DNA of 64,000 nucleotides, taken from assembly GCF_028372415.1 (NCBI RefSeq), contig NC_092875.1, positions 408,347,239 through 408,411,238 of the forward strand, in the 5' to 3' direction. Below are positions 43,651-55,033 of this stretch, one piece after another (positions within the stretch are counted from its first letter, which is position 1; each line of letters starts with the position of its first letter). Source of the DNA: Notamacropus eugenii (taxonomy: Eukaryota > Chordata > Mammalia > Diprotodontia > Macropodidae). The translations under genes were made by a program, and so were the position numbers. The notes under the pieces are model-generated. The model saw nothing but the letters and a program-made list of their open reading frames with translations, ran no database searches and was not told the DNA's origin.

Positions 43651-46551
43651 TTTTTTAAAAAAATTATTAATTGATTATTTTAAGTTTTCAACATTCATTT
43701 CCACAAAATTTCGAGTTCCAAATTTTCTCCCCATCTCTCCCCTCCCTTCACCCTAAAACACCAAGCATTCTGATTACCCCTTCCACCAATCTGCCCTCCC
43801 TTTTAACATTCCTCCCTTCCCTCATCCCCATCTTCTCTTTTGTCTTGTCAATCTGCCCTCCCTTTTAACATTCCTCCCTTCCCTCATCCCCATCTTCTCT
43901 TTTGTCTTGTAGGGCAAGATAAATTTCTATACCCCATTACCTGTATTTCTTATTTCTCAGTTGTATGCAGGAACAATGCTCAACATTTGTTCCTAAAACT
44001 TTGAGTTCCAACTTCTCTTCCTTCCTCCCTCCCCCACTGATCCCCACTGAGAAGGCAAGCAATACCATATAGGCTATATATGTATAGTTTTACAAATGAC
44101 TTCCATAATAGTGATGTTGTATAAGACTATCTGTATTTCCCTCCATCCTATCCTGCCCCCCATTTCTTCTCTTCTCTCCTTTGACCTTGTCCTTCCCCAA
44201 GAGTGTTTACTTCTAATTGCTCCCTCCTCCCATTTGCCCTCCCTTCCTTCATTCCCCCACCCTGCTTATCCCCTTCTCCCCTACTTTCCTGTATTGTATT
44301 TGATAGATTTTCATACCAAATTGAGTGTGCATGTTATTCCTTTCTTGAGCCACATGTGGTAAGAGTAAGCTTCAGTTTTTCCCTCTCTCCTCCTCCCTTT
44401 TTCCCTCCATTGAAAAGGCCTTTTCTTGCCTCTTTTATGAGAGATAATTTGCCCCATTCCATTTTTCCCTTTTTTCTCACAGTATATTCGTCTGTCACTC
44501 CTTAATTTTATTTTTGTAGATATGATCCCTTCCTATTCAACTCACCCTGAGCTCTCTCTCTCTCTCTCTCTATCTCTCTATGTGTGGGTGTGCATGTACG
44601 TGGGTGCGCACGTGGGTATGTGTGTATAATCCCACCAACTACCCAGATTCTTAGAAAAGTTTCAAGATTTACAAATATTATCTTCTCATGTAGGAATGTA
44701 AACAGTTCAACTTTAGTAAGTCACTCATGATTTCTCTTTCCTGTTTACTTTTTCATGCTTCTCTTGATTCTTATGTTTGAAAGTCAGATTTTCTTTTTAG
44801 CTTTCCTCTTTACATCAAGAATGCTTGAAAATTTTCTATTTCATTGAAAGACCATTTTTTTCCCCTGAAGTGTTATACTCAGTTTTGCTGGGTAGGTGAT
44901 TCTTGGTTTTAATTCTAGTTCTTCTGACTTCTGGAATATTATATTCCATGCTCTTCAATCCCTTAATGTAGAATTTCTGCTAAATCTTGTGTTATCCTGA
45001 TTGTATTTCTGCAATACTCGAATTGTTTGTTTCTAGCTGCTTGTAATATTTTCTCCTTGACCTGGTAACTCTGGAATTTGGCTACAATGTTCCTAGGAGT
45101 TTTTCTTTTTGGATTTCTTTCAGGAGGTGATCGGTGAATTCTTTCAATATTTATTTTTTCTTCTGGCTCTAGAATCTCAGGGCAGTTTTCCTTGATAATT
45201 TCATGAAAGATGATGTCTAGGCTCTTTTTTTGATCATGGCTTTCAGATAGTCCCATAATTTTTAAATTGTCTCTCCTGGATCTGTTTTCGAGGTCAATTG
45301 TTTTTCCATTAAGGTATTTCACATTATCTTCTATTTTTTCTTTTGGTTTTGTTTTGTGATTTCTTGGTTTCCCATAAAGTCATTAGCTTCCATCAGTTCC
45401 ATTCAAATTTTTAAAGAACTACTGTCTTCAGTGAGCTTTTGAACCTCCTTTTCCATTTGGCTAATTCTGCCTTTTAAAGCATTCTTCTCCTCATTTGCTT
45501 TTTTGAACATCTTTTGCCAATTGAGGTAGCCTATTTTTAAAGGTGTTAATTTCTTCAGCATTTTTTTTGGTCTCCTTTAGCAAGCTGTTGACTCACTTTT
45601 CATGATTTTCTTGCATCTCTCTCATTTCTCTTCCCAATTTTTCCTTCACCTTTCTTACTTGATTTTTAAAATCCTTTTTGAGCTCTTCCGTGGCCTGAGA
45701 CCATTGAATATTTATTTTAGATGTTTGGGATATGGAAGCCTTGACTTTTATGTCTTTCCCTGTGGTAACCATTGTTATTCCTCATCTGAAAGGATGGGAG
45801 AAGATACCTGTTCACCAAGAAAGTAACCTTTTATAGTGTTCTTTTTTTCTCCTTTTTTTGGGCATTTTCCCAATTAGTTTACTTGACTTTTAGGTTCTTT
45901 GTTAAAAGTAGGGTATACTCTGAAAGACCTCAGTTCCTCTAAGGTGGCACAATCAAGCCTGCACATTAATCTGGGAGCAACCAGACCTTTTGTGCCCAGA
46001 ATCTGCAGTAGTAGAAATTTCTCTCCAGAGCAGCCTCACCTCCAGTTCTGCCATGACAGCACTCAGGGCTGAGGTTTAGATCAGCTGCTCAGTTCCCCCG
46101 GAGGCTTTATGATGAAGCTTCCAACAATGGATGTCAGCTGCTCCCTGCAGTGGGAGCTGCCTCTGCTGAGGTCTCTGCTGCTGTTGCCTGGGGCCAAGCT
46201 GTGGGGGGGACCCTGCTTCCTTCTTGGCCAGTTGGACCCTTCGCACTGACCTTTGGGACCTGAGGATAGAAGGATCTTTGAACCGCCACTGCTGCCACTG
46301 GAGAGTCTACCTCTGAAGCCCTCTCTGGTCCTCCTCCCTGCCCCACGTGCGCTCTGCATCCAGTGTGACAGACTTTTCCCATTGGCCTTCTAGGTCACCC
46401 TGGGCTGGAAGTCTCCTGCACTCTGTTGTTCTGCGGCTTCTGCTGTTCTAGAATTTGTTGAAAGTCATTCTTTACAGGTATTTTATGGGCTGTGGAGGAA
46501 GAGCTAGAGTATATGCGTCTTTCTACTCCACCATCTTGGGTCCGCCCCCTC
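43651..46551 (-). mobile_element. HAL1-like (half-L1) element, copy 1
   Basis: About 2.9 kb, antisense to ARL15. In its own direction it has a 5' UTR (46551 to about 45870) starting at a CTCCACCATCTTGGGTCCGC-type end, a decayed ORF1 (about 45860-44963), and about 1.3 kb of 3' UTR ending in an A-rich tail. No endonuclease or reverse transcriptase lies between ORF1 and the tail, which is the hallmark of HAL1. It is flanked by a 16-bp direct repeat (43635-43650 and 46552-46567, 15 of 16 matching), so it looks like a complete insertion. It also carries a perfect 62-bp tandem duplication at 43787-43910 and a CT microsatellite at about 44555-44577. Confidence 0.75.
44963..45860 (-). pseudogene. ORF1 of HAL1-like copy 1, broken
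   Basis: The minus-strand frame 45322-44963 encodes the RRM-like part of an L1 ORF1 protein (RRDNLKIMGLSESHDQKK) and the start of the C-terminal domain (RSPPERNPKRKTPRNIVAK). It ends early after TQDLAEILH through a frameshift. The upstream coiled-coil part (to about 45860) is split among frames. The listed frame opens with GTG, so it is not a true translation start. ORF1p is a nucleic-acid-binding chaperone of L1 particles. This copy could not make it. Confidence 0.75.
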
Positions 46552-46607
46552 CAGAAGCGTATTTTCTAGAAGAAGAGCAGTAATAGCCTTATTTTACCAT
46601 TTATTTA

Positions 46608-47484
46608 TTTATTCATCTATTTATTTATTTATTTATCCTTTATTTATTTATTTAACTTTTAACATTCATTTTCACAAAATTTTGGGTTCCAAATTTTCTC
46701 CCCTTTTGTCCCCTCCCCCCCAAAACACCGAGCATTTTAATTGCCCCATCACCAATCTGCTCTGTCTTCTATCATCCCTCTCTGCCCTTGTCTCCATCTT
46801 CTCTTTTGTCTTGTAGGGCCAGATAACTTTTTATACCCCTTTACCTGTATTTCTTATCTCCTAGTGGCAAGAACAGTACTCGACAGTTGTTCCTAAAACT
46901 TTGAGTTCCAACTTCTCTTCCTCCCTCCCTCCCTCCCCACCCCTTCCCTTTGGAAGGCAGGCAATTCAATATAGGCCAAGTCTGTGCAGTTTTGCAAATG
47001 ACTTCCATAATAGTTGTGTTGTATAAGACTAACTATATTTCCCTCCATCCTATCCTGTCCCCCATTACTTCTATTCTCTTTTGATCCTGTCCCTCCCCAT
47101 GAGTGTCGACCTCAAATTGCTCTGTCCTCCCCATGCCCTCCCTTCCATCATCCCCCCCACCCTGCTTATCCCCTTATCACCCAGTTTCCTGTATTGTAAG
47201 ATAGGTTTTCATACCAAAATGAGTGTGCATTTTATTCCTTCCTTTAGTGGAATGTGATGAGAGTAAACTTCATGTTTTTCTCTCACCTCCCCTCTTTATC
47301 CCTCCACTAATAAGTCTTTTGCTTGCCTCTTTTATGAGAGATAATTTGCCCCATTCCATTTCTCCCTTTCTCCTCCCAATATATTTCTCTCTCACTGCTT
47401 GATTTCATTTTTTTAAGATATGATCCCATCCTCTTCAGTTCACTCTGTGCACTCTGTCTCTATGTGTATGTGCGTGTGCGTGTG

Positions 47485-47524
<40 letters not shown>

Positions 47525-49418
47525 CCCACCCAGTACCCAGATACTGAGAAGTTTCAAGAGTTACAAATATTGTCTTTCCATGTAGGAATGTAAACAGTTC
47601 AACTTTAGTAAGTCCCTTATGACTTGTCTTTGCTGTTCACTTTTTCTTGCTTCTCTTCATTCTTGTGTTTGAAAGTCAAATTTTCTTTTCAGCTCTGGTC
47701 TTTTCATCAAGAATGCTTGAAAGTCCTCTATTTCATTGAAAGACCAATTTTTCCCCTGAAGTATTATACTCAGTTTTGCTGGGTAGGTGATTCTTGGTTT
47801 TAGTCCTAGTTCCTTTGACTTCAGGAATATCCTATTCCACGCCCTTTGATCCCTTAATGTAGAAGCTGCTAGATCTTGTGTTATCCTGATTGTATTTCCA
47901 CAATACTTGAATTGTTTCTTTCTAGCTGCTTGCAATATTTTCTCCTTGACCATGGAACTCTGGAATTTGGCCACAATATTCCTAGGAGTTTCTCTTTTTG
48001 GATCTCTTTCAGGCGGTGTTCTGTGGATTCCTTGAAGACTTATTTTGCCCTCTGGTTCTAGAATCTCAGGGCAGTTTTCCTTGATAATTTCATGAAAGAT
48101 GATGTCTAGGCTCTTTTTTTGATCAAGGCTTTCAGGTAGTCCCATAATTTTTAAATTGTCTCTCCAGGATCTATTTTCCAGGTCAGTTGTTTTTCCAGTG
48201 AGATATTTCACATTATCTTCTATTTTTCATTCTTTTGGTTTTGTTTTGTGATTTCTTGGTTTCTCATAAAGTCATTAGCCTCCATCTGTTCCATTCTAAT
48301 TTTGAAAAAATTATTTTCTTCAGTGAGCTTTTGAACCTCTTTTTCCATTTGGCTAATTCTGCTTTTGAAAGCATTCTTCTCCTCATTGGCTTTTTGAACC
48401 TCTTTTGCCAGTTGAGTTACCCTATTTTTCAAGGTGTTATTTTCTTCAGCATTTTTTTGGGTCTCCTTTAGCAGGGTGCTGACCTGCTGTTCATGCTTTG
48501 ACTGCATGTCTCTTATTTCTCTTCCCAGCTTTTCCTCCACCTCTCTAATTTGATTTTCAAATTCCTTTTTGAGCTCTTCCATGGCCTGAGCCCATTGAGT
48601 GGGCTGGGATACAGAAGCCTTGACTTCTGTGTCTATCCCTGATGGTAAGCATTTTTCTTCCTCATCAGAAAGGAAGAGAGGAAATGCCTGTTCTTCAAGA
48701 AAGTAACCTTCTATAGTCTTATTTCTTTTCCCTTTTCTGGGCATTTTCCCAGCCAGTGACTTGACTTATGAATATTCTCTTCATACCCACCATGCATCCA
48801 GATCTGCCCAGCCAGTGCTTGGGGTTTGAGATTCAAATGCTGCTTCCCAGCCTCAGGGCTTTGGGAGGGGGCAGGGCTGCTATTCAGTGTGAGATCAAGT
48901 TCAGGTGCTCAGGTGGGGGCAGGGCCACCTCTTGGGCTCAGTTCCCTCAGGGGGTTTATGCAGAGACCTTCAACAATGGATCCAGAGTCCTGCCTGCATG
49001 GGGAGCCCAGGTCTGCTCCTGCCTCTGCTGTTGCCTCCCGAGGGGCCTGAGTTATGGGGGCACTCTACTCCCCTCTCGACCTGCCAAAGAGACCCTCTCA
49101 CTGACCCCCGTCACCTGTGGGTGGAGGGACCCGCGCGGCCGCTGGAGATTCCGTCCCTGAAGCCCGCTCGGATCGGCTCCCCTCGGTGCCATGTGGCCAC
49201 AGCAGAGCTGTGCTGGGCTCCACGTCTGCAGCGTGAGGGACCTTTTGCGAGGGGTTTGCAGGGCTCTCTGGAACAGAAATCTTGCCTGCTGCACCCTTCT
49301 GTGGCCTCTGCTGCTCCAGAATTCGCTGGGCGTTCTTTTTTATAGATGTTCTATGGGCTATGGGTTCAGAGCTATGTGTATGTGCGTCTTTCTACTCTGC
49401 CATCTTGGCTCTGCCTCC
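46608..49418 (-). mobile_element. HAL1-like (half-L1) element, copy 2
   Basis: About 2.8 kb, same orientation and layout as copy 1. 5' UTR runs 49418 to about 48750, rich in GC and starting near GCCATCTTGGCTCTGCC. ORF1 is at 48744-47657. The 3' UTR of about 1.05 kb carries a pyrimidine tract (46919-46948; G-rich in sense) and a TG repeat (47464-47521). An approximate 16-bp direct repeat flanks it (46592-46607 and 49419-49434, 14 of 16 matching). Again there is no room for ORF2. Copies 1 and 2 are 40 bp of L3/CR1 apart (plus target repeats), so they are independent insertions, not a duplication. Confidence 0.8.
47657..48744 (-). pseudogene. ORF1 of HAL1-like copy 2, with one frameshift
   Basis: The best preserved coding relic in the window. 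The N-terminal frame (48744-48220) starts MPRKGKRNKTIEGYF and is mostly coiled coil with heptad-like repeats (ENNTLKNRVTQLAKEVQ, EKNAFKSRISQMEKEVQ). It stops at a TAG at 48222-48220. The second frame (48211-47657, opening with GTG) holds the RRM core (RRDNLK-type, here WRDNLKIMGLPESLDQ) and the C-terminal domain (RETPRNIVAKFQSS, LKPRITYPAKLS), and ends FDFQTQE. The two frames differ by a single-base-type shift near 48220-48230. Total span is about 360 codons, near the usual L1 ORF1 length. Confidence 0.8.
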
Positions 49419-49920
49419 TTTTACCCCTTATTTATTAAACCACATCTGGAATATTTTGTTCAGTTTTGGACACTGTATTTTAAGACTGACATGGACAAGC
49501 TGGTCTGCATTTATTGGAGGGCAACAGTGATGGTAAAGTCTCAGGAAACAGTCTTATAAGATATCTTTAAGGGAATTGGAAATATTTAGCCTTCAGAAGA
49601 GACAGTGTAGGGAGAACATCATGCTTTTTTCACATTGATAGCCCTTCAAATATTTGAAGAGACATTAGACTCATTCTGCGTTGTTCAAGATGTTGAAAGT
49701 AGGACTAAATAAGTTTTCCCTGGAAGAAGATTTTAATGTAGTGTGAGGAAGTACTTTTTGCCAAGTAGAACTTTTTCCCAAGTTGACTTGTGTACTGCTT
49801 TGTGAGCAGGGAACTCTTTGTGACTGTAAGTGTTCTTGTTAGGGACCAGATGACCTTTGTCATCCATCATGTCATAAAACAGAGTCTTTCTGACTGGAAT
49901 AAGATTCTAAGATTCTTAAG

Positions 49921-50514
49921 ATCTCATTAAAGCTAAACTCCTGATAGTTTTGGAGATTTGAAAGTCAGTTACATACGTACTTTTTTTATTTCTCTTCTAG
50001 AGTTTTCAGTTATGTAGAAAAAAACACAACTGTGACTTTAAAAGTATCAATTGATGGCCATATGGTTCAGGACTGTGTTTCAGATTGATTTAAATGGATA
50101 TTTTTTTTCCTTGGACCTGGAATGAAAATAATGCCATATCCAAAAGTAGAAATTATATTGGCTTATTTGTTCACGAAGGCAGTCTTCGCAATCTGTGCTA
50201 TCATAGCTGTTTTCACCATTCTGTTTGATAAGTGGTAAACAGCAAAGTTGTAGATACAGCTATTTGTAGCAGGCCTCTCTTTTTAAGAGCTTAAGCTCTT
50301 AAATGCTAAAAGTGAACCCCAAGAGATCAACCTTAAAATTACACTGTTGACTTTTGATGGCTCCAGTTTGGTGTGACAGAACCCTTTTTCCTCATGCACA
50401 GGACCATGGATCTATCTAGTTTGTAAATGGATATGGTAGCATATCAACAGAATGGAACCCCAAAATACTGAGTCATTTGCGCGTGCATACATTCATGGAC
50501 TTGTAGACTCTCAC
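49921..50514. other. Unassigned intron DNA
   Basis: Nothing recognised. Confidence 0.4.
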
Positions 50515-50660
50515 GATTATTAAACTATGTCTTCATTTTAACAGATGAGGAAATAGGCCCAAAGAATTTGTGACTTTCTCAAGGTTGTACTTAGAGTAGT
50601 CAATTCAAACCCAGACCCTTTAAAACTAGTTCTTTTCACACTATATATATTGCTTTCCCT
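50515..50660 (-). repeat. MIR-like SINE, antisense
   Basis: TTTTAACAGATGAGGAAATA, TTGTGACTTTCTCAAGGTTG and ATTCAAACCCAGACCC. Confidence 0.6.
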
Positions 50661-50774
50661 ACCATTCATTTGTTCAATTAACTAATGAATTTATTATGCA
50701 TGCATTGTTTTTAGGCATGAATCTACTTCCTGGTAGTAAATGAGATAGTTTTACAGGTTAATCTCTCCCCTCTT

Positions 50775-50830
50775 ATTCATTCATTCATTCATTCATTTAT
50801 CTATTTACTTATTCATTCATCCATCCATTT
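50775..50830 (+). repeat. (ATTC)n simple repeat
   Basis: ATTCATTCATTCATTCATTT with variant units through 50830. Confidence 0.85.
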
Positions 50831-51761
50831 TTATGCACACAGACATGTATATGTATATATAGTCATAATTTCATTTGCACCATTACTGCTCTGCCTATGC
50901 TGTAGTAGTGCATAGTACAAGAGATCAGGACCTGAGGGGTATTTTATTACCCACTCATTTTTTTTCTTTTGCTCATTCCTCTGACTTTGCAGGAGACCAT
51001 CACACATGGTATTATGAAAATTCTACTACTGGAGAACCAGTTTTTTCTTAAGTATACATGTAGTTATTGAGGTAGCAGGGTATCCTTTTTCTGGAGTTAA
51101 GGATTTCAAAGTTATAGGCTTGGCATCTGGAAGCTCTTTAATTTTCCATCCATGTAGAGAGAATGAATTTAGGAATGGATTTTATGCTTCTTCCTTTCCT
51201 CCCTAAAAACAAAGAAAACCTTTTCCAGTTGTTTAACTCATTAGCAAGGAGGTAAGTTCTGTTCAGCCAGAATTTGTGGGGCACAGTTTTCTAAGAATAG
51301 AAGCTACTTCCTATTAGAAAATTAAGAGTTTTGTAAACTAACTCAGACCACAAGGGCAAACAAAACAGTTACAGAGGACATCGATGTGCTGATTTAATAT
51401 ATAGGTCTTACTGATCATTTGAGTCTCCCTTGGAGATTCTAAATAAGTTTTAAAACTACACATAATTCTCACATAATGGAAAAAGAAAGTGATGAGATCA
51501 GGGGAATTAAATTGCAGAATTATTATTTCCAAGATTTTAGCTCTTTGATAGGTGAGACTCCAGACAAGGAATGTTTATACAATTGTGTACCTTTGTGCAA
51601 ATACAAATATACAAATATATAATGTATACACCAAAGTTGGTGTTGAGCTTGGGAGTTGAAGGAACGAGATCAGAGAGCTTAGGGTATCTGTTAATAAGTG
51701 TTGTTATGTTTTCATTAATCTGGATGGGAATGACCTTCCTTCTGTTTAGACCATTTCTCAG
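50831..51761. other. Unassigned intron DNA
   Basis: No exon or repeat recognised. Confidence 0.4.
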
Positions 51762-52035
51762 GTGGCTGGGTGGTGCCGTAGTACATAGAACGCTTTATCT
51801 GGAGTCAGGAAGACCTGAGTGCAGGTTTGGCCTCAGCTCTCTGATATTGGGAAAATCAGTAAACCTCTGTTTCCCTCAGTTTCCTCATCTATAAAATGGG
51901 AATGATATTAGCACCTATCTCCCAGAGTTGTTTTGAGTATCAAATGAGGTATCTCAGTATTTGTAACTCACTTAGCCTAATGCCTGCCACAAAGGAGGCA
52001 CAATATAAATAATTATTACTGTTGCTGTCATGCCT
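51762..52035 (+). repeat. tRNA/MIR-type SINE, near full length
   Basis: GTGGCTGGGTGGTGCCGTAG, GAGTCAGGAAGACCTGAGTG, TCAGTTTCCTCATCTATAAA, AGTTGTTTTGAGTATCAAA and GGAGGCACAATATAAATAAT. Confidence 0.8.
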
Positions 52036-52359
52036 TCTGGAAGCCTTTTTTTGTGGGGTGGGGGCCCATCCCTGTTGCCAGGGTTTGATATAGAAGGTCA
52101 TGAAAGTTATCTGAGCCTCAGCTAGAAGGTACTAGTAGAAATTGAAATTGCTTGAACAAAGACTTGCTGCAGCTGTGGGTAGGAAACAGCAGTGACCTGT
52201 GTGTCCCAACTCTGGAGTTATCTGTGTCTGGTGCCTCCAGGGCATAAGATACTCAGAGGTTCTGAATCTGACATTGTGCTGTTCCAAGGCAATGTATTAT
52301 GTCATCTGCTCTCAAAAGTGAAGCTGTTGTTGTGATGTTTTCTGATCAAAAGACTCTTC
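52036..52359. other. Unassigned intron DNA
   Basis: Nothing recognised. Confidence 0.35.
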
Positions 52360-52870
52360 ATGTTCTTTTAAAAAAATATTTTTTTGATGTCTTTTATTTT
52401 ACTTTGCCTTAATTTCCAAATATTTTCTTTTTTCTTCTTGCCTTAAGGAACCATCCTCTGTATTGTAGCAGAGACTAAAAAAGGGGGCAGCAGAGGAGGG
52501 GAAGCACAACCAACACATCTGCCATGGCAGACAGCGTAGACAGTTTTTCACACATAACATGTGCCAGCCCTGCTCTTCTCCAAGGTCAAGCTTGGTCATT
52601 TTTGTGGTTATTATTTTCATTTATTTTATTGTAGTCTTTGTGTATGCTATCTTCCTGGATGGACCTGCTTAATTCATCCCACATCAATTTATGTGAAACT
52701 ATCCGTTTTTCTCTGAATTCTTGATATTTGCCATTTGTGATTGCACAGAGTATAAAGTTCCATTACATCATGTACTGCAGTTTGTTTTTGTTTATGCATT
52801 CACTTCCCAGTTCAGCATCTACTTTTTTCCAGTTCTTAGCCAGCATAAAAAGCGTTGGTTTGCATTGCTC
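52360..52870 (-). repeat. L1 3' end, antisense, diverged
   Basis: CTTAAGGAACCATCCTCTGT, TGTGCCAGCCCTGCTCTTC-type segment, TTTTCTCTGAATTCTTGATA and TTCCATTACATCATGTACTG followed by TTTTCCAGTTCTTAGCC. Confidence 0.5.
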
Positions 52871-52874
52871 CTGA

Positions 52875-53155
52875 GGAATCATTCAACAAGCATTTCAACT
52901 CCCGCCCTATTGCCTGTGTCCTGCTAGGCACTCACTAAACCTTGACAAAAAATGAAATTGGCCCTGTCTTTGAGGAGCTTACTTTCTTTAGGGGAGATAT
53001 GTCTGTAGAGACATATATTCGATGAACTTGGTGGGGAATCACTAGCAACTGGGGAGATCAAGAAAGGCTTCCTGCTAGAATGTGTAGGAAAAAAAGAGAT
53101 TCAAGCAGGTGGAAGTGAGGAAAGAGTACATTCCATTGAAGAGTCAAGAATTAAA
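52875..53155 (-). repeat. L2 3' end, antisense
   Basis: CATTCAACAAGCATTTCAAC, CTGCTAGGCACTCACTAAAC, TGTCTTTGAGGAGCTTAC and AAGAAAGGCTTCCTGC. Confidence 0.65.
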
Positions 53156-53294
53156 AGTTTAGGCTTTTCCCTTTTTGAAAGGGTGAAGGAAGGGAGGCTG
53201 ATTTTACTGTGCAAGGTGCATTATTTTGTGGAATCAAAAGAGAAAAAGAAAAGGGATAATCAACAGTTTGCAAAAAGAGGCTCGGCTTTCAGAA

Positions 53295-53440
53295 ATTTCC
53301 ATGTTGTTGTTCTTCTTTCCTTCTTGAAGAGGACCACTGACATCATGAGGCTGATGGCTTGACTTGTGAGGATATTGGATTTTAAATGGGGCAGAACTGT
53401 GCAGGGTCATCAGACTCCTTCTGCAAACAGAACGCTAGGC
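53295..53440 (-). repeat. RTE-mobilised SINE tail, antisense
   Basis: TTGTTGTTCTTCTTTCCTTC, TTGAAGAGGACCACTGACAT and GGGGCAGAACTGTGCAGG reverse the tail of the SINE family at 41649. Confidence 0.6.
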
Positions 53441-53449
53441 TTGGGGGCC

Positions 53450-53545
53450 TGGATTTGAGTTATTTGTGGTCCATGTGACGATGGTTAAGTTACTCAACCT
53501 TGTTGATACTTAGTTGCCTCACCTATAAAATGGACTGAATTTCCA
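53450..53545 (+). repeat. MIR/THER fragment
   Basis: GGATTTGAGTTATTTGTGG, TTAAGTTACTCAACCTTG and CACCTATAAAATGGACTG. Confidence 0.5.
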
Positions 53546-53579
53546 TGTACAATACTTGGCATTGAGGGACTTAGGTAGG

Positions 53580-53815
53580 AGGGACTAAGCATCTACTATG
53601 TGCCAGGCACTATGCTAAATATGTTTATAATTATCTCATTTGGTCCTCACAAAACCCTGGGAGATGGAGGCTATAATGACCTCCATTTTACAGATGAGTA
53701 AACTGAGACACACAAGGTTAAGTGTTCAAGGTCACACAGCTAGTAAGTGTCTGAGGACAGATTTGAACTCTGGTCTTCCTGACTCCAGATCCAGAACCTC
53801 TATACACTGCCTCTG
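53580..53815 (-). repeat. MIR-like SINE, antisense
   Basis: ATCTACTATGTGCCAGGCAC, CTCATTTGGTCCTCACAAAA, TTACAGATGAGTAAACTGAG, GGTCACACAGCTAGTAAGTG and TTGAACTCTGGTCTTCCTG. Confidence 0.8.
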
Positions 53816-54151
53816 CAGTTCCACTATATGCAGTGTAGTTACAAAAGAAAGGAAATCATTGTAGCTATAAGGAGAGTCTGCTGAGAATTAATGTATTCAC
53901 ATCTGCCTTTTGACTGTTAATATTAGCTTAAAGTATCCACATAATACACCATATGGTATTTGGTTTTAGTTTGAATTGTTTGAAAGTTGTTTGTTTGTAT
54001 TAGAATTATTTGAAATATATGATTGGCTATTTTAGTCTCAGTGTTGCTTAGGGAAGGTATCTGAGAATATCCAACATGAAAATGACTGAGTTTCTGAAAA
54101 TAAAGTAATAAGCTTAGGGAGTAGACAATTGAATTGAATGCCTGGTGAATT
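53816..54151. other. Unassigned intron DNA
   Basis: Nothing recognised. Confidence 0.35.
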
Positions 54152-55033
54152 CTTTTTTTTTTTTTTTAATTAAAGCATTATTACCATTTTATTAGCTTAA
54201 AAGCCAATTTGAAACATAAAATAAGGATAATTATATCCTACATATTTATGACTTGTAAAATCACCATAATAATATTGACGTATTGTGTTGGCTCCTTTTT
54301 TGGTGCAAAGTTTCTCAAAACATAATGTCTTTGAGACTTCTTATTCGTAATGCTTTTTCGACTGCTTTTTCTCTTTTATTAAGCTGTCCTTTCCACCCCC
54401 CACCCCTTTAAAATAAAAGAAAAACAACTGAAACCAAAAACAAAGGTCTTCATATGTTTGTCCATAGTCCACCCAAACAGACTGCCAGATTGACTGTGTT
54501 TAAGTTCATCGTGTCTCTGATAAAAGTCAAATGACGGGTTTCATTTTCATTCTTTTGATCGTATAGTTTATCATTGTTTTGATCAGACTAAAGTCTTTCA
54601 ATATTGTTTTTATCATTGTGTATGTTGCTATTATTGTATAGATTATTCTGTTTCTACTCACTTCACTCTGCTTCATTTCATAAAGGTTTTCCCAGTTTTC
54701 TCTGAAATTGTCCACTTTATAATTTTTTATAAAATGCGTGGTGCAATAATGTTCCATTACATTCACTGATTATACTTTTTAGCCATTCTCCAATAGCAAA
54801 ATTTCCTTCAGTTTGTAGTTTTTGGCTACCTCAAAAAGAGCTTCTAAAAATATTTTTGTACGTATAGGTTTTTTCTTCTCTTTCTTTGGTTTCTTTTGGT
54901 TTGTAGGCCTAATAGTGGTATAGTTGGGTAAAAGGGTGGTCACAGTTTCATAAATTTTTGGGTACTGTTCCAAATTGCTTTCCAGAATGGCTAGATGAAT
55001 TCACAGCTCCACTAACAATGAATGCACTGAAGT

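Larger units (their letters stand above)
43575..49920 (+). repeat. L3/CR1 fossil split by two half-L1 elements
   Basis: The clearest part is 49435-49920: AAACCACATCTGGAATATTT, GTTCAGTTTTGGACACTG, TTGGAAATATTTAGCCTTCA, GATAGCCCTTCAAATATTTG, and an end in GATTCTAAGATTC. The 46568-46607 piece (GCAGTAATAGCCTTATTTTA) joins it across the second insert. The target-site repeats show that it also continues left across the first insert, to about 43575-43650. Confidence 0.65.

Noticed and set aside
46081..46382. Minus-strand ORFs of 82-92 codons
   Set aside because: Inside the 5' UTR of HAL1 copy 1. Overlapping frames with no homology that I recognise.
48768..49345. Plus-strand ORFs up to 146 codons
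   Set aside because: They lie on the opposite strand of the HAL1 5' UTR, are GC-rich by composition and have no domain resemblance.
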